The notes under the pieces are model-generated. The model did no database searches, was not told where the DNA came from, and worked only from the letters and a program-made list of their open reading frames with translations. This document shows positions 20,042-29,214 of a stretch of 64,000 nt of DNA, in pieces. Position numbers and translations under genes: made by a program. Source of the stretch: Liopterus haemorrhoidalis (Eukaryota > Arthropoda > Insecta > Coleoptera > Dytiscidae); the NCBI GenBank assembly GCA_963971575.1, contig OZ020613.1:50896250-50960249 (forward strand). Direction: 5' to 3'. How positions within the stretch are numbered: the stretch's first letter is position 1; every line of letters begins with the position of its first letter.

Positions 20042-20059
20042 GGGGAAGGAAGACAATTG

Positions 20060-20131
20060 GATTTTGATAAAATTTTAAAAGATTTTTCAGAAAAAAAACT
20101 TATAAAACATTTTCAGTCATATATTCATTAA
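20060..20131 (+). pseudogene. hAT transposase extreme C-terminus
   Basis: After the second TSD copy the reading continues DFDKILKDFSEKKLIKHF and a stop at 20129-20131. Joined across the LINE, it continues the EEGRQL reading of the upstream hAT part, so the LINE landed near the end of the transposase gene. Confidence 0.8.
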
Positions 20132-20745
20132 CAGGTATATTAATATTTATTGTTATAATTCATTAATAAGAATATATAATAGGATCTCATGTTTGGTATA
20201 GATTTTTTTAATGTAGAAATATACTTACGCTAGGTCTGTATTACACTATCCCATTCTTTGGCAAAGAGTTTTATAAAAGACAAAGTTAGTAATATTATTA
20301 TATGAAAATTTTTAAAAAACATTTTACAACTTTGTAAAATAACGTTGACAGTGTAATACCAACCTTGTTTTTTTTTACCTTTGATTTTTATAATTTGTAT
20401 TGAATTTTGTTTTCAATAAATAATTAAAATCTTGAAAATTATATATAAATTCTAATTAATTTATTTATTCTAACTAATTTTGTTAGTTGTTATAGCTTAG
20501 TTGGCATAACTATTAATTATAACAATTAATAATAAATAATTAACAAAATTAATTAATTATTTAATAATTAACAATTATATTTATTATTAATTGTTATAAT
20601 TAATAGTTATACCAACTAAGTTTGAAGGGCCCCGCAAAAAAATTCCAATCGGGCCCCGCGCTCCTCAGATCCCTGTACCTGAGGACCACCTCCGAGGGTT
20701 CCCCCCGTGACAGCATTCTATTGTAAATTGACAAAGATAGAATAT
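20132..20745. other. Non-coding stretch with two inverted-repeat structures
   Basis: No gene is seen. An imperfect inverted pair (ggtctgtattacact near 20234 and agtgtaataccaacc near 20350-20364) may bound a small MITE. A strong hairpin lies at 20496-20620. A GC-rich patch (gggccccgcgctcctcag) follows at about 20627-20710. Confidence 0.5.
20496..20620. repeat. 125-bp hairpin, 40-bp arms
   Basis: The left arm 20496-20535 (cttagttggcataactatta...) and right arm 20581-20620 are inverted complements over 40 bases with one mismatch. The 45-base loop is itself AT-rich and partly palindromic. It looks like a short palindromic MITE or the inverted remnant of one. Confidence 0.85.
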
Positions 20746-21145
20746 TTCAGGCTTTACGAAAAATTCGTGAGATGATCTTTAAAGTTTCGGTATATAATCC
20801 ATTAAATTTTAGAATTTTGTCGCAGCATGCATCATAAGCTGTACTATAGCTGTAACTATCGAGAGCATTATTGACAGTGCTCTTGTCAAATTACTTAATA
20901 AAGCATTTTATACTGCAGCATTTATAGACGATGTTGATTCTCTATTTGACAGCTTTAACGGGAAGCATTCAAAACCACATTTAAGAAAACCATTAAGAAG
21001 ATGCATAAATCACATAAATCTAAACATCATCTGTTTGGAATAAAATGCACCCAAAAGTTAATACTTGGCAGTTTTACACTCAAGATATAAAAGTTAGAAA
21101 AACATTTAAGGAAGGATGAATACAAAGCACAAACAGACTGAAAGA
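20746..21145 (+). pseudogene. P-like/THAP9-type transposase fragment, split by a LINE
   Basis: One frame reads FVAACIISCTIAVTIES, ALVKLLNKAFYTAAFIDDVDSLFDSFNG and KPHLRKPLRRC, matching the helical region of P-like transposases (compare FMDKLFDTLNSSLKYK in the copy at 7.4-11.4 kb). Stops are frequent. The last 15 bases, 21131-21145 (aaacagactgaaaga), are one copy of a TSD; the gene continues at 22358. Confidence 0.7.
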
Positions 21146-22357
21146 GTTAGCTAGTTATGTAGTTAGTTAAAATTTTTGACGCACAGCAACAAAGGCTATT
21201 TGCGCCTAACGCAGCCTATTTAAATGACTACACTACATAAATTAAACAATCAATAAATAGATAAAACCAATAAAATTACGCATACGCAATAAAAGAAATC
21301 TTGCACAGACAAACACAAATAAATAAGATAAAAAGGTCTGTTCGAAAATTTGAACAGACTGGGTGATGGTAAGAGGTGAAAAATCTGTGTTACACGTCTC
21401 ACAGATAGGGGACTCTTCACCTCGAAAGAGGTGTCCATGGGTCCACCAACAGTGACCTATACGAAGGCGTGTGATGGCGGTTTCCTCCCTGCGGTTAATC
21501 CTGCAGGTAGAACCCCATGGTTTAACGTCTCCCATAATCTGTTCACTTAAACTTCACGTCCTGTATGCTGCTCCACTCAAGCTGCCACCTAGAACCAGAT
21601 GTTTCAGATGACTCTTTGCGTCATCTGGGAATGTGAAACTCACATCAATCATAGGTCTATAGGAGGCGGCTTTTGCAGCGAGATCAGCCGCTTCATTGCC
21701 TTTAATACCAACATGTCCCGGTATCCAAAACAGCTCTACTCTCACATTCTGAGCATTCAGATTGTGGAGTAGCAACCGGATCTTTAGTACAAGAGGATGC
21801 ACTAGATCTGGATCTTGGATACTGTTCAGAGCGCTCAGCGAGTCCGTCAAGATAACACTTGACCGACTTTGCTCTGACGAAACAAAACACAGAGCCTTGA
21901 AAATAGCGTACAGCTCAGCAGTGTAAACACTCCTTATGGAGTGCAGACGGTACTGAAACTGTTGACGTGGGTTCAGGACAACGAACGCACACCCAACCCT
22001 GGTTCCGGATTTTGATCATTCAGTAAATATGACAGTATCCTCGAACCTAGGGACCAGTGTTCTTTGTAACTCATGTTGGTATTCAATAGGCAACGTAGTA
22101 TCTTTATCAAACCTAGTTAATGTGAGATTCACAAGCGGTCGCGGCAGCATCCACAGTGGAACAGCACACAAAACGAAACTTGCTATTTCAGGCATATTAA
22201 AATCAATATCGCCCAAAAAGTCCTCAGACCAAAAGACCTATTCGCTCTTGGTTTTCTGTCATAAGTCTTGGCTTGGTATTGGGCTGGTGCGAAATGCACC
22301 TGTAGCCAATCTAACCCCAATGTGATGTACGGTGTCAAGAATTCTTATCTCTTGGTT
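21146..22357 (-). mobile_element. 5'-truncated, internally deleted I-clade LINE copy
   Basis: This minus-strand copy matches the 3' part of the full-length I LINE: RNase H, C-terminal Cys motif and 3' UTR. It is flanked by a perfect 15-bp TSD, aaacagactgaaaga, at 21131-21145 and 22358-22372. It starts inside ORF2 at the EIRILDTVHHTWVRLATG region. Deletions are visible, one removing roughly 160 bases near 22262 relative to the full-length copy and others near 21375 and 21545; the RNase H frame is interrupted. Confidence 0.92.
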
Positions 22358-22520
22358 AAACAGACTGAAAGAACTATTTACTACTTACATAAAAATAGCT
22401 TTAAAATTTTTAATGCGAGGTCTCTCAATCAAGATCCTTTAGAAAATACTTTTGCATCTATCCGCCAATATGATGAAGCTAATACTAATTCACATTGTTT
22501 ACAATTTTCTTCTGCATAGT
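22358..22520 (+). pseudogene. P-like transposase fragment, continuation
   Basis: After the LINE the reading continues TERTIYYLHKNSFKIFN, ARSLNQDPLENTFASIRQ and a short tail ending in a stop at about 22519. The block LNQDPLEN followed by F.(S/V)IR is the conserved C-terminal catalytic block also present at 10590-10640 in the first P-like copy (LNQDPLENLFGVIRG). Confidence 0.8.
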
Positions 22521-22794
22521 ATAATTCTTCCTAATTTTAGATTTGACATGTCAAATTCAAATCATCGGCTCTTTCGTATGTTGCTGCTTTCATAATTAAA
22601 TAAAACAAACCCGGAATGTACTGCATGTAATTCAAATGTTTTGTCTGAAAACTGGGAACTGCAGAAACACAAATTCCAGAAAAAGAACAAATTTTTTTAC
22701 TGGAGCTTTGGTTTCGCCAAAGAAATTTAAGGGAGCAACAGGATTTGATGGGTGCAATGAAAGTCTGCGTAGAATTATTGGATTTCGATAGAAA

Positions 22795-23460
22795 AAAATC
22801 AGAACGAATAGGAAATTGTTGATGGAACGTCATGATATTCAAAGATTGCGTGTAAATTATTTACGATCGATAATATTTTACCGGGAGGAGGGTCGGCCAA
22901 TAGTATATGTGGATGAAACATATATGCTTTCGTCACATACAAAGGAACAAGGATGGAGTAATAACTCAAATGAAGATTTTACGAAACCCATTGCAAAAGG
23001 TCAGCGCCTAATTATTGTACATGCAGGTGGTGAGGAAGGATTTGTTTCTAATTCCTGCTTAATATTTAAATATAATTTAAAAACTGGAGATTACCACGAT
23101 GAAATGAATTTCGAGAATTTTCAAAAGTGGTTACAAGAGAAATTAATACCAAATTTACCGGCAAGAAGCGTAGTGGTAATAGATAATTCTCCATACCATA
23201 ATGTGCAAAAAGATAAGACACCAAATTCAAATTCGACGAAAGAAGTAATGATAGAATGGTTGAGGGAACGAAATATCCCAACAAATAATAAAATGTACAA
23301 ATCAGATTTGTACGAATTAATACTGTTAAATAAACCACGATTTAGAAAATACTTGATAGACGATATTTTTTTAAAGCATAAGCACAATGTTTTAAGATTA
23401 CATCCCTATCACCCCGATCTTAATCCTATTGAGTTAGTATGGGCAACACTCAAACAATAT
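22795..23460 (+). pseudogene. Tc1/mariner-superfamily transposase (DD82E type), copy 1, N-terminal and catalytic part
   Basis: This DDE transposase reads open from RKLLMERHDIQRL to VWATLKQ. Catalytic residues are in PIVYVDETYM (first Asp), VVVIDNSPYHN (second Asp) and HPDLNPIELVW (Glu). There are 82 residues between the second Asp and the Glu, far more than the 34 of Tc1. A group with this spacing has been described under the name Sailor, as I recall; family assignment beyond the DDE_3-like fold is inference. The DNA-binding domain upstream is not clear. The gene is interrupted after LKQ by LINE-C and resumes near 24505. Confidence 0.82.
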
Positions 23461-24504
23461 GATGCTCTTAATAATGCGAATGGCGATCTAAGATTGATTA
23501 AACAATGTCTGGATTTTAATAAACTATTTCTCAACACAGATAAATCTAATTTTCTAACTTTTTCATGCAATAGGCACTCTCAGCCTGAATTTGATAAAAT
23601 AATCCTCCACATGTGTAATGACTACAGTAATTGTGATTGCTCTGACCATAAAAGATAGAATGAAGTATCTTGGCATTATAATAGATCAACATCTGAGATG
23701 GGATCACCATATTGAGAGATTGGCTAAAAATTTGCGCAAAACTCTTTACATATTTAAAAATTAAAGAAAATACTCAATTCATTACAGTTAAAAACCTTTT
23801 ACTTCGGTCTTGTACAATCTTTAATACAATATGCTATTCTTGTTTGGGGTGGTGCGGCTAAACTGTATAAAAATAAAATACTTGTCCTGCAAAAAAAGAT
23901 TATAAAAATAATGTATAATAAAACCGCAAGATACCCGTCTAAATTGTTATTCTCAGAATCTAATATATTCAATTTTAATAAATTATATATATCAGCCATT
24001 GCTGCATACCTAATTAAAAATCCTGCCATTGTAACATTCTTGGATCACTCATACTCTACTAGAAATATGTCATCTAGTCAAGCCGTAACCAGAAAATTCA
24101 ACAAAACAAAATCCAAATATTACTACTCTTATTTTGTCAGTAAAATATACAATACCTTTAATAATTATTTAAAAAATAATAACATTCACTTATCCGTTTT
24201 AAATTATAGGAGGATTGTTAAAAAATGGCTTTCATCAATGGACTATACCGACAGTATAGTATTACTCGAGACGTAGCCTAAAATAATATTTAAAAAAGTT
24301 CTTCCACATTATTTAAATTTAATAAATTAAGTATTAATGTTTATTCATTCTATTAATATTTATTCATTATATTAATCATATTACTTGTATATATACAGTT
24401 CACTACATTTTTGTACTATTTATATTAAAAACTATCACCACGCACTGAACGAGATTCATTGTGGTGTTACTTCTTTATTTTCATTATTGTAACAAAACAA
24501 AATA
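23461..24504 (+). mobile_element. LINE-C, 5'-truncated, inserted in the DD82E transposase
   Basis: This LINE fragment has the C-terminal end of an RT and a 3' UTR. It starts abruptly (YDALNNANGDLRLI is not transposase-like), contains KYLGIIIDQHLRWDHHIE-type thumb sequence near 23660-23720 in a shifted frame, then from about 23780 FYFGLVQSLIQYAILVWGG and LQKKIIKIMYNKTARYPSK. The last open stretch ends at 24276. The limits are set by the transposase reading on both sides; no clear TSD was found. Confidence 0.72.
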
Positions 24505-24765
24505 AAACTGTTGCCCAGAAAAATACAGTTAAAATTGATGTTAAAAACATTGTGTTAATTTTTTCAATAAACTTTTTCCTGAAGAATGGCAATCACGCTG
24601 TAACCATGCTAAAAAATGCGAAGAAGAATTCTGCTAAGAGAAGGTAAAATTGATAATGTTGTAGAATTGTAGACAGTTTTTGCATTAATCCATGTGAAAG
24701 TGAAACTGAGACCAGCGACGATTCCGAAGACGACGACTTATGTGGAATAGATATATTATAAAAAT
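24505..24765 (+). pseudogene. DD82E transposase copy 1, C-terminus
   Basis: Transposase coding resumes as VAQKNTVKIDVKN, then in a shifted frame EEWQSRCNHAKKCEEEFC, and ends with an acidic tail (CESETETSDDSEDDDLCGIDIL) and stop near 24763. The W...C.H..K.E block and acidic tail also end copy 2 at about 36765. At least two frameshifts and one stop are present. Confidence 0.65.
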
Positions 24766-24769
24766 TAGT

Positions 24770-25860
24770 AATCAAACTTTCTGCTTTTACTTTGCTAGAT
24801 TTTTACCATTTTACCTTTTTTTATTTATTTTTTTTTTTTTTCACAATTGTTAATTATATTTAATACATTAATTTTAAGAATTCATATCATTTCATAGGTT
24901 TGTATATTTATATAATACGTTTACATGTTTGTTTGATATTTTGTAGATGCTTCTGAGTAAAATTGTTTACCTATTATTATATTTTTACTAATTTAAATAA
25001 ATAAACTTCATAACGAACACGTATAAAAATTATTAATATGAAATATAAAAAGTAATCCATTAAATTGTGGAAAAAATTAATATTTTGATGAAAACTTGTG
25101 TCTCCTACTGTACAATCCAAGCGCTCGACCCTATTTTTCTTTCCGAATGCGTTCTTCCTCTGCGCGAGACTGATTCCCCACACGCCACTACTAAATAGAT
25201 TTGCTGTACTTTGTTAGTTTTAAGACCATCATATATTAATTATATACTCGTTTGTCAAGCATTAACCAAAAAATATTGTATATTATGTTTAATTGTTCTC
25301 TTCCAAGTAGTATGTATTTATAGGCTGAAGATGCATTAACTATTATAAATGCGAAACGTTCCAAATGAGTTAAATTAACTTATTTTTCCTACCTACAAGA
25401 CCATTTAAGAAGAAACACGTATAACTGATGATAAAATATCCAAAGCACCAAAAAATGATTCTATATTAAATAATGTATTAAAAATATGCCATAAAGGTAG
25501 GCCAAGTAATAAAAAGTAGGTTCCGGAAAATATTAGACATTATTGGAATTTAAAAAATTACATAACAGTACACAACGAAATAATTTATATCAATGATAAA
25601 ATAAATTTGAGATAAGCAGCTTGATATAAAAAATCTCAAAGTTCTACGGATTCTCACACATTGTTTATAGAAAAATCATACTTTCAATTTTGAAAATTTT
25701 AAAATATTAGATACAGAATAGAATTATATAAGAAAATTTGTACAGTTGTTATAACCATATTATCAAATTTATTAAAGACACAAATATTCATTTTTATACA
25801 GATAGATTAGTACCCATGCGCATATCTAGTTAGCTTATATTATATACTGGGGAGGAAATT
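24770..25860. other. AT-rich stretch without recognisable gene
   Basis: I see no coding. A T run lies at about 24825-24842 and a GC-richer patch at about 25115-25190. At 25325-25356 a CTGAAGA / hairpin / GAAA arrangement resembles the conserved core of a hammerhead ribozyme, with helix II arms gcatt (25333-25337) and aatgc (25348-25352); the outer helices are not evident. Confidence 0.4.
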
Positions 25861-25974
25861 GAATATTTCAGTGGGGAGTTGGGGACTACCGTACTGCTCT
25901 TACACCTTCCACATTACAATATTTCATTTTTATCGGATTTACATATCACCAGATATCTTTTTTGCTTTTATGGG

Positions 25975-26420
25975 ACCAGGAAACGTCTGAGAATGTGGAA
26001 GTCACTCAAGAAGAGACTCAGAATGTCGACCAGATCCCCTCAGCATAGCGATGGAACTTCTGAGAGCGGTAAAAAAGGAAGTAAATGACTGTTCAAGTCA
26101 CCACCGAAGAAACGCAAGTCGGCCACAGAAGAAGCCCTATCTGTTATGAGAGATATTCAAGGACGTAACGCATTGAAAGACCAATACACTGCTTTTGGAA
26201 ACGAAATGGGAATGCGAATAAGAGACCTTCCATCGTTAAACGCCAAAAAAATAGTGATATATATTATCACCATTCTATCGGAGTAAGAAATGGGGAAATA
26301 TGACAATCCCAATTCATTCACCACAACTTATTCACAGCCTTTTTATCATTTACCTCACTTTTCACAGTCTCCTTTTTCTTCCCCTACAGTACCTTAATCT
26401 ATTCCTAGTTCCCCTGCACA
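25975..26420 (+). pseudogene. Degraded MADF/BESS-type protein fragment
   Basis: Readable pieces are ETSENVEVTQEETQNVDQIP, PPKKRKSATEEALSVMRDIQ and DQYTAFGNEMGMRIRDLPSLNAKKIVIYIITIL. The last resembles a BESS motif, the C-terminal dimerisation element of many MADF proteins, some of which are the DNA-binding partners of Harbinger transposases. Frames change and stops are present. A second BESS piece is at 27380-27736, with the Harbinger transposase between them. Confidence 0.45.
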
Positions 26421-26499
26421 TCGTCAAAAGACTTCGTATTCCGGTCTAATGCCGGCTACCATTCAACCCCAACAGTCAGAGACAAGCCCCAACTCGTCT

Positions 26500-27298
26500 T
26501 CCTATGGGTATACTGACGGTGATTCCATTGATAGTATTATAATTTGCCGATATTGTCGGGTTTCGGGAAATGGACGTAGAGGTCTCAAACCACCATCATT
26601 TTGGGTTACATTTCTCCAGGATCCTGGAATAATTTCACCAGTGCTAGCGTCTTCTTTATCAAAACACCCTGGTGGTGAATATGTCTGTACAGATTCTGGT
26701 CTTGACTGGTAAAAAGTTATGAAGATGTAAACATGCCAACACAACATCAATCACTGTGCTTTGTACTTTAATTTCTATTGGCTTTCCAAACACTCTGAAA
26801 ATAGAGGCTAACAATCCAAAATCATTTTCGAAAATGCGTTTTGCTCTTGAAAACCTATATATTGCACCTATGCCTATATGTTGCATACGGCTTTAAAAGG
26901 TACGTTGATAACGTAAATGCGTCATCTGTAACCAATACGTAGGGTGTTGGTACAGCACGGCCAGGTAAAGGTTCAGCTTGTGGTAAATTTAATTCTCCCG
27001 TTTCCATTCTATTATAAAAAGAAGTTTTCTTAAAAACATCACCGTCTGAAATACGTCCTTGGCACTCCACATTCACAAATGTAAAACATCAGTTTGCGTC
27101 CACAGCAGCAAGTAAAATGATGCTAAAGGTTCCCTTATAATTGTGGTATTCGAAAATGGTCTTTTCTGGACATTGTACCACCACATGTTTACCATCGAGA
27201 CTTCCGATACAGTGGGGAAAATTCCATCGACGTTGAAAATCAGAGGCAACTTGTTTCCATTCTACCTCGTTGGTGTCTAAAACACAGATAAAAACCAA
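26500..27298 (-). pseudogene. PIF/Harbinger transposase fragment, frameshifted
   Basis: On the minus strand, overlapping frames give the conserved Harbinger order: WNFPHCIGSLDGKHVVVQCP and FEYHNYKGTFSIILLAAVDAN (first Asp in LDGKH), then CQGRISDGDVFKKTSFYNRM and PYVLVTDDAFTLSTYLLKPY (second Asp in TDDAF), then YRFSRAKRIFENDFGLLASIF with VVLACLHLHNFL (Glu in the R.FEN.FG block), and the C-terminal PPGCFDKEDASTGEIIPGSWR. All catalytic blocks are present, but at least two frame changes separate them, so the gene is dead. The N-terminus before WNFPH is short or missing. Confidence 0.85.
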
Positions 27299-27379
27299 AA
27301 ATACATATATGAAATGTGTAAAAAAAACATTTAATTTACATGTGAAAGGAGTTTTTATTATGTTACATTTGTTTCAGAA

Positions 27380-27736
27380 TTCACTGACCCTGACACAGAT
27401 ATTCACTTTATTCAACCGACAAAGACCACCAGGAATATAGCAAAGAAAACATCTACAGCAGCGAAGCCGGACTCTCAGTTGGAAGAGGCCTACGGCTTTA
27501 TGAAGGCAGCTGCTGATGCGCTGACCACTAAGAATGAAACATCAATTTTTGGTGAAATGGTGGCTGCTAAAATACGAAAGTTGACACCTCGTAATAGAGC
27601 CGTTGCTCAGAACAGAATCAATAACATAATGTTTGAGTTGGAGATGGAAGATCTGTCAAACCTCCCTCAATTGTCTCCATTCGGTTCGAATTCACTGGAA
27701 CCGGTATCTCCAACAGGGTCAGTGCATAGGAAATAA
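27380..27736 (+). pseudogene. BESS-motif exon of a MADF-type protein
   Basis: An acceptor-like TTTGTTTCAG at about 27370-27379 precedes an open stretch: EFTDPDTDIHFIQPTKTTRNIAKKTS, EEAYGFMKAAADALTTKNETSIFGEMVAAKIRKLTPRN and RAVAQNRINNIMFELEMEDL, a good BESS-like C-terminus, then a Ser/Pro-rich end and TAA at 27734-27736. It is probably the last exon of the accessory DNA-binding protein of a Harbinger element, transcribed away from the transposase; no MADF exon was found directly upstream. Confidence 0.55.
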
Positions 27737-28139
27737 GAGTTCAACGCAGGGTTCCCCCGCTCACTCTACGCAAAGACCTTTACTTTTGTATATTGCCCAT
27801 GAAAACCAAAACCATGTTCCATGTAAGAACTCACAATATAAAGAACCTGTGAAAACTAAATTGTTTTAATCAAAAATATACTTTCACTTATTTACGTATG
27901 TATGAATATTAAAGGTCATTGACGCTAGTTAAATCGCTCTTAATAAACTAAAAAAATACTGTGTTAAAAATTATCAGTTTAATACTTGTGTAACATCAGA
28001 AAAATTGGAATTTTTTTCTTTACACGAATGTATAATTACATTAAACCTACATAAATAACTGTGTAAGAAATAAATAACTAAAGTTTTACTGTGATACTGT
28101 GCAAAATTTCATTAACGAACATTAGAATTTTCAAGAACG
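27737..28139. other. AT-rich stretch, nothing recognised
   Basis: No open frame, repeat or motif of note was seen between the BESS exon and the 5' UTR of LINE-D. Confidence 0.4.
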
Positions 28140-28385
28140 CGCTTGTTTACAGGTGAGCGTGACGTCACGCGGATATTAAATTCAAACCAGTGGCGGCTTA
28201 TTAACAAACTATTATCAGTACCGGCGTTGCGTGTTTTAATTAATTATTGACAGTGGCGGCGTACTGCATATTTTTGTTAAGAAATCAGTGTAGTAATTTT
28301 TTTTAAGTAACCAGTGCAGTAAGTGAATTAATTTGCAAAAATTACATCAGTGAGGCGTGCATATTTCTGGACCACAAACAGAAAC

Positions 28386-29159
28386 ATGGATAAAGGAAAC
28401 GCTGGAGGAGTTTCAACTAGAAACATGGCTTCAACAAATAGTATACTGGAGCGAAAAATAGATGATTTAACAAAAAAAATGAATGAACTTATGGAGATCA
28501 AGAAAGATTTTACTGCATTAACCGCATCAGTGAAGATTATGTCAGAAAAATACGACCAAGTATTAAAAAATCTTGAACTGAGTCAAGCTGAAGTGAAAAA
28601 AGTTCAGAAAGATGTAGGGAAACTATTAGAAAAAAACATAGAACAAGAAAACGAAATAAAGAAATTAAAAGATCAGGTGAGCAATTTAGAACAATATTCT
28701 AGAAATAACAATGTAGAAATCCATGGAGTACCCATGAAAACGGTCGAGAATTGCAAGGAAGTAATAGTTCAAATAGCCAAAGAACTAGATGTTGGGTTGG
28801 ACATGGAAGAAGTAGATGTTTCCCACCGGATTTATAGAAATAAACCCAACATTCCTCCTCCGATAGTGGCTCGCATCACCAGTAGAACAAAAAGGGACAT
28901 CCTCGTTCAGAAAAAGGCCTTAATAGTTACTAATAGAAACATACCCGGAGTTGAATTGGGACAAAAACTTTACATAAATGAACATCTGACTGCTTATAAC
29001 AAGAACTTGCTAAGACTCGCAAAACTAAGAGTTCGTGAAGTTAATTATAAATATGTTTGGTTTAAAAACTGTAAGTTACTAGTAAAAGAAAATGAACAGT
29101 CGCCAACTTTACGAATATTTAATGAGGATGATATCCGGACCAAAATGATAGCTCATTAA
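28386..29159 (+). CDS. LINE-D ORF1: coiled-coil nucleic-acid-binding protein
   Basis: The ATG at 28386 opens a 257-codon frame. A long coiled coil spans about residues 15-105 (ILERKIDDLTKKMNEL through IKKLKDQVSNLEQYSR). It is followed by NNNVEIHGVPMKTVENC, the start of the conserved core found in FP25K-like (Baculo_FP) and many LINE ORF1 proteins. RTKRDILVQKKAL and LYINEHLTAYNKNLLRLAK follow. Such proteins trimerise or dimerise through the coil and chaperone the element RNA. No stop or frameshift is visible. ORF2 starts 55 nt downstream of its stop. Confidence 0.82.
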   Translation: MDKGNAGGVSTRNMASTNSILERKIDDLTKKMNELMEIKKDFTALTASVKIMSEKYDQVLKNLELSQAEVKKVQKDVGKLLEKNIEQENEIKKLKDQVSNLEQYSRNNNVEIHGVPMKTVENCKEVIVQIAKELDVGLDMEEVDVSHRIYRNKPNIPPPIVARITSRTKRDILVQKKALIVTNRNIPGVELGQKLYINEHLTAYNKNLLRLAKLRVREVNYKYVWFKNCKLLVKENEQSPTLRIFNEDDIRTKMIAH

Positions 29160-29214
29160 CTTTTAAACAATTATTAGTTGGAACTTTGTATATTTTTTCT
29201 TTTACCCCTTTGTA

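Larger units (their letters stand above)
13926..20044 (-). mobile_element. Full-length I-clade LINE with both ORFs open
   Basis: This non-LTR element is 6119 bp, read on the minus strand. A perfect 15-bp TSD (gaaggaagacaattg) lies at 13911-13925 and 20045-20059. It has a 5' UTR with tandem monomers, ORF1 (19343-17925), ORF2 (17928-14233) and a 3' UTR ending in AACTAACTAA. Neither ORF has a stop or frameshift, suggesting a recent, possibly active copy. Two shorter relatives are in the window: 21146-22357 and the 3' end at about 37572-37945. Confidence 0.95.

Noticed and set aside
13926..20044. Many plus-strand ORFs of 60-120 codons across the I LINE
   Set aside because: They are antisense shadows of the two long minus-strand ORFs.
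23461..23658. Treating 22816-23658 as one 280-residue transposase
   Set aside because: After WATLKQ the sequence stops matching the transposase and becomes LINE-like; the transposase resumes at about 24505, so the long frame is a chance fusion.
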